From Candidatus Omnitrophota bacterium (GTDB lineage: Bacteria; Omnitrophota; Gorgyraeia; JAFGHF01), in the NCBI GenBank assembly GCA_016939375.1, contig JAFGHF010000025.1, forward strand, positions 1-53,654: DNA of 53,654 nucleotides, given 5' to 3'. The notes under the pieces are model-generated. The model worked only from the letters and a program-made list of their open reading frames with translations, was not told the DNA's origin and did not search any database. Position 1 is the stretch's first letter; every line of letters starts with the position of its first letter. Positions 52,894 through 53,654 of the stretch are shown in pieces. A program made the translations under genes and the position numbers.

Positions 52894-53587
52894 CATGTTT
52901 ATCCGCTATTACTAACGGCATGGACTATATCTTCACCCTCTTGCCATTTTCAAGGAGGGGCTGACGTATTATAGCTTTTGAAGCTATCTCAGCTTACGCT
53001 TCAGTCTCTACGGGGAAAAGATTGGTTTTTAAAAACTGCTGAACTGTTTCGCTTGTGTTTGTCCTTTTCTTTGAGTAATTGAACCTTGCTGTGCCATCAA
53101 CTAGTTTACTCAATCTAATCAGCTCCTTCGGCGTCATCTTTTTGGGATGAAGCTCGATAAGCCTTATTACCTGTTCAGCAAGCTTTTTCTTCAAACGAAG
53201 ATACGGCAAGAGAAGCTTTAAAACACTCTTTACTTCCCTTAAACCAACTATGGTATATTCCACCATGTTATCGTTTCGTTGTCGAATATATCCATACTCT
53301 AATTGGTTTTTTAGCCATTGCAGTATCTCTTGATTCTTTGACTGTTGGTAAAACACGATGCTTGTCCTTATTTGGTAGCCGTAAACATAATCTTTACGGC
53401 GGACAAGCTGTGCCATTACGCAACCATCGCCATCAAGAAAACCTGCAATATATGGTATTTCTTCGCTTGACACCAATCTGATCTTCCCTCGGTATTGCCC
53501 TCTGAATGTTCGGAATTCAGTTCGGGTTTCACCGATATTAGTCAGATTTATTGTACCACATTTCTGTGGTAGAACGCAATGTAATTT
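52894..53587 (-). mobile_element. Group I intron in 23S rRNA
   Basis: The intron is 694 nt. Its borders are set by three features. The exon end AGAACGU pairs with the internal guide GCGUUCU (53577-53571), giving P1 with the standard U-G at the splice site. The intron ends in G. The classic S element AAGATATAGTCC lies near its 3' end (minus strand of 52922-52933). Rejoining the exons restores GAACGU-CGUAAGACAG. The insertion lies after E. coli position 2593, by my alignment. It carries a homing endonuclease gene. Confidence 0.93.
52994..53476 (-). CDS. I-CreI-like LAGLIDADG homing endonuclease
   Basis: The 160-residue protein is a single-motif, homodimeric LAGLIDADG enzyme. [16 protein letters not shown] (8-23) matches I-CreI YLAGFVDGDGSIIAQ, with the metal aspartate at D17. 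[34 protein letters not shown] and [16 protein letters not shown] match GYVRDRGSVSDYIL, QPFLKLKQKQANLVLKIIE and DSKTRKTTSETVRAVL. The start is TTG with GAGGG upstream; a GTG follows it. By analogy it cuts intron-less 23S genes at the insertion site. The position of I-CreI Q47 seems to hold Ser in a gap-free alignment, which needs a proper alignment. Confidence 0.93.
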   Translation of the reverse strand: MVSSEEIPYIAGFLDGDGCVMAQLVRRKDYVYGYQIRTSIVFYQQSKNQEILQWLKNQLEYGYIRQRNDNMVEYTIVGLREVKSVLKLLLPYLRLKKKLAEQVIRLIELHPKKMTPKELIRLSKLVDGTARFNYSKKRTNTSETVQQFLKTNLFPVETEA

Positions 53588-53654
53588 ACGTTCTGAACCC
53601 AGCTCACGTACCGCTTTAACCGGCGAACAGCCGGACCCTTGGGACCTTGTCCAG

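Larger units (their letters stand above)
52587..53654 (-). rRNA. rrl: 23S ribosomal RNA, 3' part, interrupted by an intron
   Basis: The window contains the last exon (52587-52893) and part of the preceding exon (53588-53654). The exons match the peptidyl-transferase and sarcin-ricin region of bacterial 23S rRNA: CAAGGGTCCGGCTGTTCGCC, GCTGGGTTCAGAACGT, then after the intron CGTAAGACAGTTCGGTC and CTAGTACGAGAGGACCGG. The 5' part lies outside the window. The 3' end is set by similarity to the final E. coli helix and may be off by a few bases. Confidence 0.95.

Noticed and set aside
52710-52964. Plus-strand frame of 84 codons
   Set aside because: It lies antisense to 23S rRNA and the intron end.

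Overview
The window reads as part of a Gram-negative bacterial chromosome, most likely from an uncultivated lineage of the Omnitrophota type. Evidence for an outer membrane is direct: beta-barrel proteins, a Wza-type export protein and a secretin-like protein. The lineage is inferred from secreted proteins with a YYPAPYG-like motif joined to a peptidase-S74 tail, from many short intergenic repeats, and from the gene mix. Every gene I accept, including the rRNA genes, lies on the minus strand, so transcription runs from high to low coordinates. I saw no tRNA, CRISPR array or transposase.

In transcription order: (1) 53654-52362 holds the 3' part of a 23S rRNA gene, broken by a 694-nt group I intron that encodes an I-CreI-like LAGLIDADG homing endonuclease, then 5S rRNA and a terminator. 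(2) 52310-48464 holds two large hairpin repeats and a block of small genes (ankyrin protein, HEAT protein with an Hsp70-like C-terminus, 55-residue zinc ribbon, membrane proteins). Four of these genes are each preceded by a copy of the same 136-158 bp cassette, which joins a terminator-like hairpin to a promoter. (3) 48458-47137 holds a mini-secretin and a small glycine-rich secreted protein. (4) 46905-31800 is a long carbon-metabolism and export run: two galT paralogues, gap-pgk-tpiA, an outer-membrane protein, secG, a complete oligopeptide ABC transporter, a TraB-like protein and a GH57 glucanotransferase.

(5) 31631-15402 is an exopolysaccharide cluster flanked by two paralogous secreted proteins, each with a near-perfect sigma-70 promoter. 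Inside are an outer-membrane barrel, Wza, a Wzz/tyrosine kinase, a small helix-turn-helix protein, a flippase, a polymerase, glycosyltransferases, a CDP-alcohol phosphatidyltransferase, a TPR protein with a carbohydrate-binding-like end, an O-antigen-ligase-like protein, the initiating glycosylphosphotransferase, and small envelope proteins. (6) 15257-7490 runs mscS-glgC-leuC-leuD-leuB-asd-truA, then rplM-rpsI from their own promoter. (7) 7310-890 is an arginine operon argC-J-B-D-F-G, followed by two tandem secreted proteins, the second cut by the window edge.

The genes describe a cell that makes its own arginine and leucine, stores and remodels alpha-glucan (glgC, GH57), interconverts hexose phosphates into triose glycolysis, imports peptides, and builds a surface polysaccharide. 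The most unusual items are the 23S intron, the repeated promoter cassette, the HEAT/Hsp70-substrate-domain fusion, a GalT paralogue whose nucleophilic histidine is arginine, and a terminator hairpin embedded in the oppA signal-peptide codons.
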